64,000 bases of DNA, taken from the NCBI RefSeq assembly GCF_014212315.1, contig NZ_JACKXE010000002.1:248001-312000 (forward strand). The letters run 5' to 3'. A model generated the notes under the pieces. It was not told where the DNA came from, did not search any database, and saw only the letters and a program-made list of their open reading frames with translations. Every line of letters starts with the position of its first letter. The first letter of the stretch is position 1. Below, one piece after another: positions 8,220-16,835 of the stretch. Made by a program: the position numbers and the translations under genes. Source of the stretch: Nocardioides luti (GTDB taxonomy: Bacteria > Actinomycetota > Actinomycetes > Propionibacteriales > Nocardioidaceae).

Positions 8220-8419
8220 CCTCCGGCCAAGAAGCCTTCCGAACCCACCAACCTCGACCCCAGCCAGCCCGTTCAACTCCCGCAGCCCGACCCGACGCCC
8301 CAGCCGTCACCGACACCCCTCAGCGTCCCCCCAGATTTCCGCGACCTTCCAAGTGCCACACACCTCTTGCATTCTCGGTCTGCCGAATAGAAAGAACACA
8401 TCAGCAATCCGACCGGAAG
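8220..8419. other. Relaxase-proximal intergenic region; oriT candidate
   Basis: These 200 bases lie between two divergent motif copies beside the relaxase gene, the usual place for a MobF origin of transfer. The plus strand from about 8230 to 8335 is very C-rich and G-poor, a strand asymmetry not seen elsewhere in the window's spacers. GAATAGAAAGAAC at 8385-8397 is the reverse complement of a 13-mer upstream of the ParB-like gene. No known nic site is recognised. Confidence 0.4.
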
Positions 8420-8454
8420 TGATCGCAGCGGGCGCCCGCGCGCACGTAGGTGAC
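8420..8454 (+). promoter_or_regulatory. Element-wide bipartite promoter motif, copy c (relaxase)
   Basis: TGATCGC - 20 bases - TAGGTGAC ends only 7 bases before the relaxase ATG at 8462. If the box is a -10 element, the mRNA would be leaderless or nearly so. Confidence 0.75.
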
Positions 8455-8461
8455 CGTGACG

Positions 8462-11400
8462 ATGAGCCTCCACAAGCTGACGGCGGGGTCGGGGTACGAC
8501 TACCTGACCCGCCAGGTCGCAGCGATGGACGCCACGGATAAGGGCCACACCGGCCTCGCGAGCTACTACACCGAGAGGGGCGAGACTCCCGGCGTGTGGG
8601 TCGGCTCCGGCATGGAGGGACTCGAAGGGCTCGACGCCGGCGACGTCGTCACCGCTGACCACATGCAGAGCCTGTTCGGCTCCGGTCACCACCCGCTGGC
8701 CACCCAGCGGACCAAGGACCTGGACCTGCGCATCGGCCGCGACGGCGTCGACCGGCCGACCGACGCGGACTACAAGACGGCCCGCCAGCTCGGCACGCCG
8801 TACAAGGTCTACGAAAACGACATCAGCCCGTTCCGGATCGAGGTCGCCAAGCGCATCGCGGCCCTCAACGAGGCCGCCGGCCTGCCGGGTGACTGGCCGG
8901 TCCCCGCGGCCGACCGGGCCAAGGTCCGAACCGAGGTCGGCACCGAGTTCTTCCGTGCTGAGCACGGCCGCGAACCCGCCGACGCACGCGAGCTGGCCGC
9001 CGCGATCGCCAGGCACTCCCGAGCGAAGACCAACGCGGTGGCCGGCTACGACCTGACCTTCTCCCCGGTCAAGAGCGTCTCGGTGTTGTGGGCGATCTCC
9101 GACCCGAAGACCGCCGCGGTGATCGAGCGGGCCCACCAGGCGGCGATCAAGGACGCGCTGGGCTTCATCGAATCCAAGGCACTGTTCACCCGCCGGGGCA
9201 CCAACGGCGTCCGCCAGGTCGACGTCCGCGGCCTGGTCGCCACGGCGTTCACCCACCGCGACTCCCGCGCGGGAGACCCTGACTTGCATACGCACGTCGC
9301 CGTTGCGAACAAGGTCCAGACGCTCGACGGCAAGTGGCTGGCCATCGATGGCCGGCCGCTGCACAAGGCGGTGGTCTCGGCCTCGGAGACCTACAACACC
9401 GCGCTCGAGCGGCACCTGGTCGACGCCCTCGGCGTGCGGTTTAAGGAGCGGCCGAACGAGGACGCCCGCAAGCGGCCGGTGCGCGAGATCGTCGGCGTCG
9501 ACCCCGAGCTGAACCGCCGCTTCTCTAAGCGCCGCGCCAGCGTCGAGGACCGCCGCAAGGTCCTCGCGGCCGCGTTCCATGCCACCCACGGCCGCCCGCC
9601 GACGCCGGTGGAGACCATCCAGCTGTCCCAGCAGGCGACGCTGGAGACCCGCGAGGCCAAGCACGAGCCGCGCTCGCTGGCCGAGCAGCGCGAGACCTGG
9701 AGCCGTGAGGCCATCGAGGCGCTGGGCACCCCTCAACGGGTCAAGCAGATGGTCCACGGGGCGCTGAACCCGAAGGGCGCAGCGCGGTCGCTGGCCGACT
9801 CGGCCTGGTTCGCCAAGACGACCGACCGGATCGTGGCGACGATGGAGGGAGCTCGGAGCACCTGGCAGTTCTGGCACGTCTACGCCGAGGCCCAGCGGCA
9901 GGTCCGGGGCGCCAACGTGCCCACCAACCAGGTCTCCCAGGTCGTCGAACTGCTCGTCAGCGAGGTCCTCGACGGCCGCTCGGTGAGCATGGCCCGACCC
10001 TGGGACGCCATCAGCGAACTGGTCGAGCTGCGGCGCGCGGACGGGGCCTCGGTCTACACCCAGAGCGGCGCCGTGCTGTTCACCTCGGGCAAGGTACTCG
10101 CCGCCGAGCAGCGTCTGGTCGAGGTCGCCGGCCGCCACGACGGGTACGCCGTCGAGCCGTCCTCGGTCGACCTGGCGCTGCTCGAGTCGACCGCCAACGG
10201 CATCACCCTCAACGCCGGACAGGCCACGCTGGTCCGCGAGATGGCCACCTCCGGTGCCCGGCTGCAGCTGGCGATCGCGCCCGCCGGATCCGGCAAGACC
10301 ACCGCGATGCGAGCCCTGGCCAGCGCCTGGGCTGATGGTGGCGGCACCATCATCGGTCTGGCTCCCTCAGCGGCGGCCGCGGACGCGCTCCGCTCGCAGA
10401 TCGACACCCAGACCGACACCCTGGCCAAACTAACCCACTCGCTCGAGCAGGCCCGCGAGTCCGGCGCCGCGATGCCCGCCTGGGTCGCCGGCATCGACGC
10501 CTCCACCCTCGTGGTCATCGACGAGGCCGGGATGGCGGACACCCTCTCGCTGGACGCGGCGGTGTCCTACATCCTCGAGCGCGGCGGCAGCGTCCGCCTG
10601 ATCGGCGACGACCAGCAGCTCTCCGCGATCGGCGCCGGCGGCGTCCTGCGCGACATCCGCGCCACTCACGGAGCACTGCAGCTGACCGAGCTCGTCCGGT
10701 TCAAGGACCCCGCCGAGGGCGCCGCCTCGCTCGCGCTGCGCGAGGGCAAGCCCGAGTCGCTCGGCTTCTACCTCGACCGCGACCGCGTCCACGTCGGCGA
10801 CCTGGCCACCATGACCGAGGACGTCTTCGCCGCCTGGCAGGCCGACCGTGCCGCCGGCCTGGACTCGATCATGCTCGCCCCCACCCGCGACCTGGTCAGC
10901 GAGCTGAACCAGCAGGCCCGCGCCCACCGGCTCGAGGGGATCGACCCGGCCGACCCCGACCATGAGTCCGCCAGCGGCCCGGTCCGCCGGCTCGCCGACG
11001 GCAACGAGGCCTCGATCGGCGAACTGATCATCACCCGCGAGAACGACCGTCGCCTGCGTACTTCGGCTACCGACTGGGTGAAGAACGGCGACCGCTGGAA
11101 CGTGCTGGAGATCCACGACGGCGGCGACCTGACCGTCCAGCACACCCAGCACGGCCGCACCGTGCGGCTGCCCGCTGACTACGTCGCCCGATCCTCCGAG
11201 CTCGGCTACGCGTGCACCGTGCACACCGCCCAGGGCGTCACCGCCGACACGATGCACGGCCTGGCCACCGGCAGCGAGTCGCGCCAGCAGCTCTACACGA
11301 TGATGACCCGCGGCGCGCACGCGAACCACGTCTACCTCGAGGTCGTCGGCGACGGCGACCCGCACTCGGTGATCCACCCGACGCTGGTCCGGCCGCTCAC

Positions 11401-14368
11401 GCCGACTGACATCCTCGAGTCGGTGCTGGCGCGCGACGACACGCAGCGGTCCGCAACCAGCCTGCTGCGCGAGCAGGCCGATCCGGCCACCCGGCTCGGC
11501 GAGGCGTCCCAGCGCTACCTCGACAGCCTCTACGTCGCCGCAGAGGATCTCCTGCGCCATGACCACGTTGGCCAGGACGCCAACGGCGCCCCGATCAACG
11601 TGGTCGATGCCCTGGACAACGCGGTCGAGACGCTCGTCCCTGGGCTCTCGGAGGAGGCCGCCTGGCCGACCTTGCGTGCCCATCTGCTGCTGCTCGGCGC
11701 GGCCGGCGAGAACCCTGTCGACGCGCTCCGGGCGGCCGCCGGCGACCGGGAGCTGGAGACCGCGCACGACCGCGCCGCGGTCCTCGACTGGCGCCTGGAC
11801 GCCTCCGGCCTGCGCAACGCCGGCGCAGGGCCGCTGCCGTGGATGCCCGCGGTCCCGGCCCGCCTGGCTGAGGACCCGCACTGGGGCGCCTACCTCTCCC
11901 AGCGCGCTCACCTGGTCGAGCAGCTCGCCGACCAGGTCCGAACGCGGGCGACCGACCAGGCAGCACTGCCGGCGTGGGCACAGAACGGCCTCCGGCCCGA
12001 GGCCGCCACGGTCGCCAACGTCGAGGTCTGGCGGGCCGCCATGCGGGTCCCGGTCGACGACCGGCGACCAACCGGTGCACCGCAGCTGCAGAAGGCCTCC
12101 GCGACCTGGCAGCGACGGCTCAACCGCGCCGTCACCGGCGACCACACGCCGGCGCTCAAGGAATGGCGCCAGCTGCTCTACTCGCTGGCCCCGCAGGTCC
12201 GCGACGACGAGTTCACCCCGCTGCTCGCCGAGCGGCTGGCCGCGATGTCCCGCGCGGCCGTCACCGCCCACGAGCTGCTGCGCACCGCCACTGCGGCCGA
12301 TCACCCGGCCGGGCCGCTGCCCGATGAGCACGCCGCGGCGGCCGTGTGGTGGCGCATGGCCCGTCAGCTCACCCCGGCCGTTGCCTCCCAGATCGGCGAC
12401 GGTTCCCACGGTGAGAGCGTCACCACCGAGTGGACTCCGCGGCTCGCGGATCTGTTCGGTCCCGAGCGCGCCGCGAGCATCCAGGCCAGCACCTGGTGGC
12501 CCGCGCTCGTCGCGAACGTGGACCACGGCGTGCAGCGCGGCTGGCAGGTCGAGGCTCTGCTGGGTGCCGGGCGGGCGATGCCGAGCGACGGCTGGGAGGG
12601 CGTCGACGAGTGCCAGGCGCTGGTCTGGCGGACCTCGATCGCGCTGGAGACCGCTCCCGACGAACCACCCGCAGAGCTGTGGGACGGGATCGAGCCGGAC
12701 CCGGAGACGCTCGTCGACCACGCCGCCGACCCCGACTGGGCCGACTGGCCGCTCGCCGAGGACCCCGGCCCGTACGACGAGCACGCGGCCGACGAGCACG
12801 TGGCCGACGAGCACGTGGTCGACGCCGTCGCTGGCGACCTGGTCGACGTCGACGAGGACCAGTTCGTCGAGCCCGACCTGACGCTGGCCGCCTACATCCG
12901 CGACCTCGGCGGCAGCCGACTGGAGCCCACCGACGCCGACCTCCGGGTCATGTACCAGCGGGCCGACGAGTGGCACTCCTCCCCCGTCTCGCGTGAGCGC
13001 ATGCTCGAGATCAACGACATGGCACGGGCCTTCTTCGAGGCCCGGTTCACCGACTCGTGGGGCCGCGACTACCTCACCGGACGGTTCGGCATCGACCTCG
13101 CCGGCGACGAGCGGTTCCGTCCCGGTCAGGCGCCAGCCGGGTGGACCAACCTGGTCGACCACCTGCGCGGCCGCGGTGTCAGCGACGCCGAGATGGTGGC
13201 CACTGGCGTCGCCACCGAGGCCAGCACCGGTCGCCTCATCGACCGGTTCCGCGACCGGGTGATGTTCCCGGTGATCCACCAGGGCGAAGTGCTCGGCTTC
13301 GTCGGCCGCCGCCGGCCCGACCTCACCCACGCCGACAAGGGCGGCCCGAAGTACCTCAACACAGCCGCCACCCCGCTGTTCCACAAGGGCGCCCAGCTAT
13401 TCGGTGTCGTCGACGAACTGCTGGCCGAGGGTGCGGTCCCAGTGATCGTCGAGGGCCCGATGGACGCCGTGGCGGTCACGCTGGCCAGCGCCGGCCTCTA
13501 CCTCGGCGTGGCGCCCCTCGGCACGTCGCTGACCGATGAGCAGGCCGCCCAGCTGGCTGCAGTCGGCCGAGACCCGATCGTGGCCACCGACGCCGACCTC
13601 GCTGGCCAGGTCGCGGCCGAGCGCGACTTCTGGATGCTCACCCCGCACGGCCTCGACCCCGGCTTCGCGCGGTTCCCCGACGGCCTCGACCCCGCCGACC
13701 TACTCGCCCAGCGCGGGCCCGCCGCGCTCACTGCCGCGGTGGCCAGCGGCCAGCCCGCCTTCCGCTCGCTCGGTGACCAATTGCTCACCGAGCGGCTGGA
13801 CAACCTCGCCCCGGAGCAGGCACATCTGGCCGCCATGCGGGTCATCTCGGCACGTCCCAGCCGCGCCTGGGAGCCGGGCGTCAACCAGGTCCGGGCCCGG
13901 CTGCAGCTCTCCCAGTTGCAGGCGCGACGCGACCTGCGCGACGCGATCAAGACCTGGGATGCCGACCCGCGGAAGGCGGCACTGGCCGAGCTCCACAAGA
14001 GCAGCGAGGTTCGCACACGGCTCTCGGCCGCGGCCGAGAAGACCCCCGCCGAGCGGTGGGCCACCTTGGCTCGCGAGCTCGACCCGCGGCTGCTCGAGCA
14101 GGGCGACTGGCCGGCCACCGCCGCGATGCTGCAGCAGGCCCACGAGCAGGGTCAAGACGTCGGCGCCGCCACGCGCGGCCTGGTCGCTGAGAAGCCCCTG
14201 GGCGACAGCCCTGCGCGTGACCTGCGCTACCGGATCGTGTCCCGCCTCGAGATCCCGATCGACACCGGCGAAAGCACCCCGGCGCCGACCCAGTCGCCGG
14301 GCGTGGCACGAGATCGGCAGGACGTGAACCGTCCGCGGCCGCCCCGCCGCGGTACCCCTCGCCGGTGA
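8462..14368 (+). CDS. trwC: MobF/TrwC relaxase-helicase with C-terminal Toprim primase-like module
   Basis: This 1968-residue protein nicks the origin of transfer and unwinds the transferred strand. The TrwC relaxase domain (about 1-400) has a GSGYDYL tyrosine near the start, DLTFSPVKSVSVLW at about 200 and the metal triad region DLHTHVAVANK at about 275. A RecD-like helicase follows, with Walker A APAGSGKTT at about 608, Walker B VVIDEAG at about 683 and VHTAQGVT at about 920. From about residue 1520 the chain resembles a DnaG core: RVMFPVIHQGEVLGFVGRR, KYLNTAATPLFHKG, then Toprim motifs VEGPMDAV (about 1660) and ATDADLAG (about 1708). No primase zinc finger is seen. Start options are GTG 8450, GTG 8456 and ATG 8462; the last is used here. 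Confidence 0.92.
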   Translation: MSLHKLTAGSGYDYLTRQVAAMDATDKGHTGLASYYTERGETPGVWVGSGMEGLEGLDAGDVVTADHMQSLFGSGHHPLATQRTKDLDLRIGRDGVDRPTDADYKTARQLGTPYKVYENDISPFRIEVAKRIAALNEAAGLPGDWPVPAADRAKVRTEVGTEFFRAEHGREPADARELAAAIARHSRAKTNAVAGYDLTFSPVKSVSVLWAISDPKTAAVIERAHQAAIKDALGFIESKALFTRRGTNGVRQVDVRGLVATAFTHRDSRAGDPDLHTHVAVANKVQTLDGKWLAIDGRPLHKAVVSASETYNTALERHLVDALGVRFKERPNEDARKRPVREIVGVDPELNRRFSKRRASVEDRRKVLAAAFHATHGRPPTPVETIQLSQQATLETREAKHEPRSLAEQRETWSREAIEALGTPQRVKQMVHGALNPKGAARSLADSAWFAKTTDRIVATMEGARSTWQFWHVYAEAQRQVRGANVPTNQVSQVVELLVSEVLDGRSVSMARPWDAISELVELRRADGASVYTQSGAVLFTSGKVLAAEQRLVEVAGRHDGYAVEPSSVDLALLESTANGITLNAGQATLVREMATSGARLQLAIAPAGSGKTTAMRALASAWADGGGTIIGLAPSAAAADALRSQIDTQTDTLAKLTHSLEQARESGAAMPAWVAGIDASTLVVIDEAGMADTLSLDAAVSYILERGGSVRLIGDDQQLSAIGAGGVLRDIRATHGALQLTELVRFKDPAEGAASLALREGKPESLGFYLDRDRVHVGDLATMTEDVFAAWQADRAAGLDSIMLAPTRDLVSELNQQARAHRLEGIDPADPDHESASGPVRRLADGNEASIGELIITRENDRRLRTSATDWVKNGDRWNVLEIHDGGDLTVQHTQHGRTVRLPADYVARSSELGYACTVHTAQGVTADTMHGLATGSESRQQLYTMMTRGAHANHVYLEVVGDGDPHSVIHPTLVRPLTPTDILESVLARDDTQRSATSLLREQADPATRLGEASQRYLDSLYVAAEDLLRHDHVGQDANGAPINVVDALDNAVETLVPGLSEEAAWPTLRAHLLLLGAAGENPVDALRAAAGDRELETAHDRAAVLDWRLDASGLRNAGAGPLPWMPAVPARLAEDPHWGAYLSQRAHLVEQLADQVRTRATDQAALPAWAQNGLRPEAATVANVEVWRAAMRVPVDDRRPTGAPQLQKASATWQRRLNRAVTGDHTPALKEWRQLLYSLAPQVRDDEFTPLLAERLAAMSRAAVTAHELLRTATAADHPAGPLPDEHAAAAVWWRMARQLTPAVASQIGDGSHGESVTTEWTPRLADLFGPERAASIQASTWWPALVANVDHGVQRGWQVEALLGAGRAMPSDGWEGVDECQALVWRTSIALETAPDEPPAELWDGIEPDPETLVDHAADPDWADWPLAEDPGPYDEHAADEHVADEHVVDAVAGDLVDVDEDQFVEPDLTLAAYIRDLGGSRLEPTDADLRVMYQRADEWHSSPVSRERMLEINDMARAFFEARFTDSWGRDYLTGRFGIDLAGDERFRPGQAPAGWTNLVDHLRGRGVSDAEMVATGVATEASTGRLIDRFRDRVMFPVIHQGEVLGFVGRRRPDLTHADKGGPKYLNTAATPLFHKGAQLFGVVDELLAEGAVPVIVEGPMDAVAVTLASAGLYLGVAPLGTSLTDEQAAQLAAVGRDPIVATDADLAGQVAAERDFWMLTPHGLDPGFARFPDGLDPADLLAQRGPAALTAAVASGQPAFRSLGDQLLTERLDNLAPEQAHLAAMRVISARPSRAWEPGVNQVRARLQLSQLQARRDLRDAIKTWDADPRKAALAELHKSSEVRTRLSAAAEKTPAERWATLARELDPRLLEQGDWPATAAMLQQAHEQGQDVGAATRGLVAEKPLGDSPARDLRYRIVSRLEIPIDTGESTPAPTQSPGVARDRQDVNRPRPPRRGTPRR

Positions 14369-14395
14369 CCCGCTCCGGAAGCCCGCAGGCTGGCG

Positions 14396-14698
14396 TCACG
14401 GTAAGACCAGCTGCACGATCCTGTGGTCGCGGTGACAGCGGCCTCCGCAGCCGGTCTCGTCGATCAACGTCTTGGCCTCCAACGCACTATCAGCCGTCTG
14501 GTGCAGGGACACGGCTCCGTGCCGGTACCTGACAGGCCCAGAAGGTCTGCACGCCACCAACGCGATAGCTCCTTCGCCGGAGACCCACGGAGCGTCGTTC
14601 CAGATGCACTTCGCCATCGTCAGAAAGGTCCTGTGCTCACGTGAGCAATTGTGCTGCCGCCAAACTGGTCCCAGATCGGTTGGAGTCACGATCGTCAT
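14396..14698 (-). CDS. Hypothetical Cys/His-containing protein, 100 aa
   Basis: From ATG 14698 the product reads MTIVTPTDLGPVWRQHNCSR, with a C-terminal TGCGGRCHRDH cluster that could bind metal. Composition is balanced and unlike a shadow frame. The nearest ribosome site is poor (GTGAGG abuts the ATG). It is convergent with the relaxase gene, ending 28 bases from its stop, and lies downstream of the M48 gene on the same strand. No family recognised. Confidence 0.5.
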   Translation of the reverse strand: MTIVTPTDLGPVWRQHNCSREHRTFLTMAKCIWNDAPWVSGEGAIALVACRPSGPVRYRHGAVSLHQTADSALEAKTLIDETGCGGRCHRDHRIVQLVLP

Positions 14699-14834
14699 CC
14701 TCACGCAGCGAAGAAGCCAGGGTCTACCCAGGCCGCGGCCGACCGGATGGACTACGTCGGCTGCCAGCCGCTGAACGGGCCAACGAGGTCGGCCCGGCTG
14801 CTACCAGAGGTGTTTCGCCGCCGCGTTCGAGAAG

Positions 14835-15638
14835 TCACCCAAGGCGACTGCGCATGGCTGCGAGCCGCGCCTGCGGCTCGGGGTGGGTTGCGAACCACCG
14901 CCGCTCCAGCCGCGACCACGCGGGGCCGCCGTCGGGCGTCGGCCGCGCCAGGCTTTTCTCGTAGAACCGCATCAGCTCGGCGGCCGCGTCCAGGTCGCGA
15001 GTCAGGTCGATGGCGAAGAGATCGGCGGTGGCCTCTTCGCGCCGGTCGAAGGTGAAGCGGAGACCGAGAAACGCCACGGCCGCACTCATCGTGGCCAGCA
15101 ATGAGGGGCCGGCCAGCTGGGGCGAGGCCGCAAGAGCAGCTGCAGTGAGACCAGCGCCTGCCAACACGAGGAGTAGGTAACCGACCAGCCACGAGTACCG
15201 CGCCGCGGCCGAACTGCGCTCGCGGCGGATGACGTGGCCGAGCTCGTGGGCGGCCAGGCTCTGCACTGCGCGGGCGCTGAGGCCGGTGAGCGCGGCCCGC
15301 GCGAACACCACGGTGGGGGGACGACCAGCCCGGAAGCGGGTCACCGCGAGACCACCATCGCCCACGGTCCCATCGGCTTCCCCGGCGACCGGGGCGCCCA
15401 GGATCGCAACGACGTCGGTTGCCGGAGGCGGGACGTTCGCGACTGCGGCGACGGCGGCCATCGCCGCGGCGGCCCGCTGCTGCAGCAGGACGTCGACCGG
15501 GCTTGTTTGCGCGCTGGTGCGCCAGCTGACCGACCAGGCGAGCAGGACCTTCGCAAGCGCCACGATCAACAGAACGGCTCCGCCGAGGTAGGCGATAGTC
15601 ACCACGATGAGGAGCGCTGAGGTCAGCTGATCCGGCAT
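14835..15638 (-). CDS. Membrane M48 metallopeptidase
   Basis: The 267-residue protein has an N-terminal membrane helix (LLIVVTIAYLGGAVLLIVAL), the zinc motif AAHELGHVIRRE near residue 135, two further helices at about 147-190 and the downstream glutamate ligand in RREEATADLFAID. That is an intact HtpX/Ste24-like M48 active site. Start ATG 15638 (MPDQLTSA) is chosen because the membrane helix follows directly. A second M48-like protein at 54.7-55.5 kb lacks these catalytic residues. Possible role in quality control of the conjugation machinery (inference). Confidence 0.85.
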   Translation of the reverse strand: MPDQLTSALLIVVTIAYLGGAVLLIVALAKVLLAWSVSWRTSAQTSPVDVLLQQRAAAAMAAVAAVANVPPPATDVVAILGAPVAGEADGTVGDGGLAVTRFRAGRPPTVVFARAALTGLSARAVQSLAAHELGHVIRRERSSAAARYSWLVGYLLLVLAGAGLTAAALAASPQLAGPSLLATMSAAVAFLGLRFTFDRREEATADLFAIDLTRDLDAAAELMRFYEKSLARPTPDGGPAWSRLERRWFATHPEPQARLAAMRSRLG

Positions 15639-15780
15639 CAGTCCTACGCCTGGGAGGTCGAAGGGGCGAGAACGCTCAGAATGGCTCTCCCACAACGAAG
15701 CGGTGTGTGACTACCCGCTGGCAGGGGTTGCCGTTCTCTCAGCGGCGTTCTAACGCCGTCTTGAGCCCGTCGTGCCCACT

Positions 15781-16137
15781 TCATCGCGATGCAGTGGGCG
15801 CGAGCTCCACGTCTGGGGTCGCCGACGTCGATGGGATTGCGCGGTCCTCGGCCGCTCGGCCGCGGGCGGCTGTCGCAGGCTCCTCGAGGTCCTCGGTCGC
15901 CTCGACCATTTGACGCTGCTCCTCTGTGCTCGGTACGCCGTATCGGCGATTGGCCATCGCCTCGACCTGTGCAACGGCGTTCCACACGTACTCACCCGAG
16001 CCGTGGGAGTAGCAGGCGTTGACGTGTTCGCGCGCGTGGCCGAGCTCCTTCTTGCTTGAGCGCGGGTGCTCGCCGAGAGCCTTGAGGGCGCGCTGGGCTC
16101 GGCGGATGGCCTCGGAGCGTTCGTTCATCTGCATCAT
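15781..16137 (-). CDS. Hypothetical protein, 118 aa, end of T4SS operon
   Basis: The first ATG (16137) overlaps the upstream stop, giving MMQMNERSEAIRRAQRALKA. The first 80 residues are helical and charged (HPRSSKKELGHAREHVNACY); the tail is disordered. Last gene of the VirD4 operon. No family recognised. Confidence 0.65.
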   Translation of the reverse strand: MMQMNERSEAIRRAQRALKALGEHPRSSKKELGHAREHVNACYSHGSGEYVWNAVAQVEAMANRRYGVPSTEEQRQMVEATEDLEEPATAARGRAAEDRAIPSTSATPDVELAPTASR

Positions 16138-16835
16138 TCGCGGGGTCCCTTCTCGGTGCGGGTGCGCGGCAGAGCGCCGCCCAGCTCGTCGTCGTGGATT
16201 TCGCCGGTGTCGAGGTCGACGAGGCCGAGCCGCGGTGGACCGGCCGGCGATTGTTCGTGTGCCCGCCGGTTGACGGGCAGAGCGTCGATGTCGTGGGCGA
16301 ACGTGTTCTCGCGGCGCTGGCGGCTGGCGTCGGCCAGGTGCTCGCTGTGGCGCGGCTTGGCCGGCCAGCTCTTGTGCTCGTCGTCGCAGTGGGTGCGCAG
16401 CCTGTTGCGCATCCGGTCGGTGAACGCCGCCAGGCAGTAGCGGTGCCACTCCTCGAGCGCGTCGCTGGTCATCGCCAGGCCGGCCCGCCGGCGCTGGTCG
16501 GCAAGGACGGCGATCTCGTGGACCAGGTGCGGGTGCAGAGGCCAGCAGCTGGGGATGAGCCCGGAGACGTCCCAGGTGTACTCGCGGTTGAGCCAGATCA
16601 CGACGTCCTCGAGCCACTCCCACAGGTCGTGACGCAGCTCGGGGTCCAGGCAGGTCGACGGCTCCCAGGGCCGCGACAGCAGCGCGTGGTTACCCAGGGC
16701 CTTCTTCTCCTCCTCGGTCCCGTTGATGGCGATGTGGAGCTCGCGGTAGGCGAGGCGGACGTGGTCCCCGGGGACGGGGAACGGGAAGACCATCAGCGTG
16801 GGTGCCGCCCGGCGGGTCTGCTGCTCTGTGGTCAC
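16134..16835 (-). CDS. Conserved hypothetical protein next to VirD4, 233 aa
   Basis: A GTG start inside a GTGA overlap with the virD4 stop. The sequence has several Trp-rich segments (DLWEWLEDVVIWLNREYTW, CWPLHPHLVHEIAVLADQRR) and a polar tail with a VDLDTGEIHDDEL element. It is soluble, with no membrane segment. Its coupling to virD4 suggests an accessory factor for substrate docking, but function is unknown. Confidence 0.7.
   Translation of the reverse strand: MTTEQQTRRAAPTLMVFPFPVPGDHVRLAYRELHIAINGTEEEKKALGNHALLSRPWEPSTCLDPELRHDLWEWLEDVVIWLNREYTWDVSGLIPSCWPLHPHLVHEIAVLADQRRRAGLAMTSDALEEWHRYCLAAFTDRMRNRLRTHCDDEHKSWPAKPRHSEHLADASRQRRENTFAHDIDALPVNRRAHEQSPAGPPRLGLVDLDTGEIHDDELGGALPRTRTEKGPRE

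Noticed and set aside
8273..13384. Very long open frames on the minus strand opposite the relaxase
   Set aside because: They mirror the GC-rich third positions of the relaxase and contain no family motifs; the plus-strand protein has clear relaxase, helicase and Toprim signatures.
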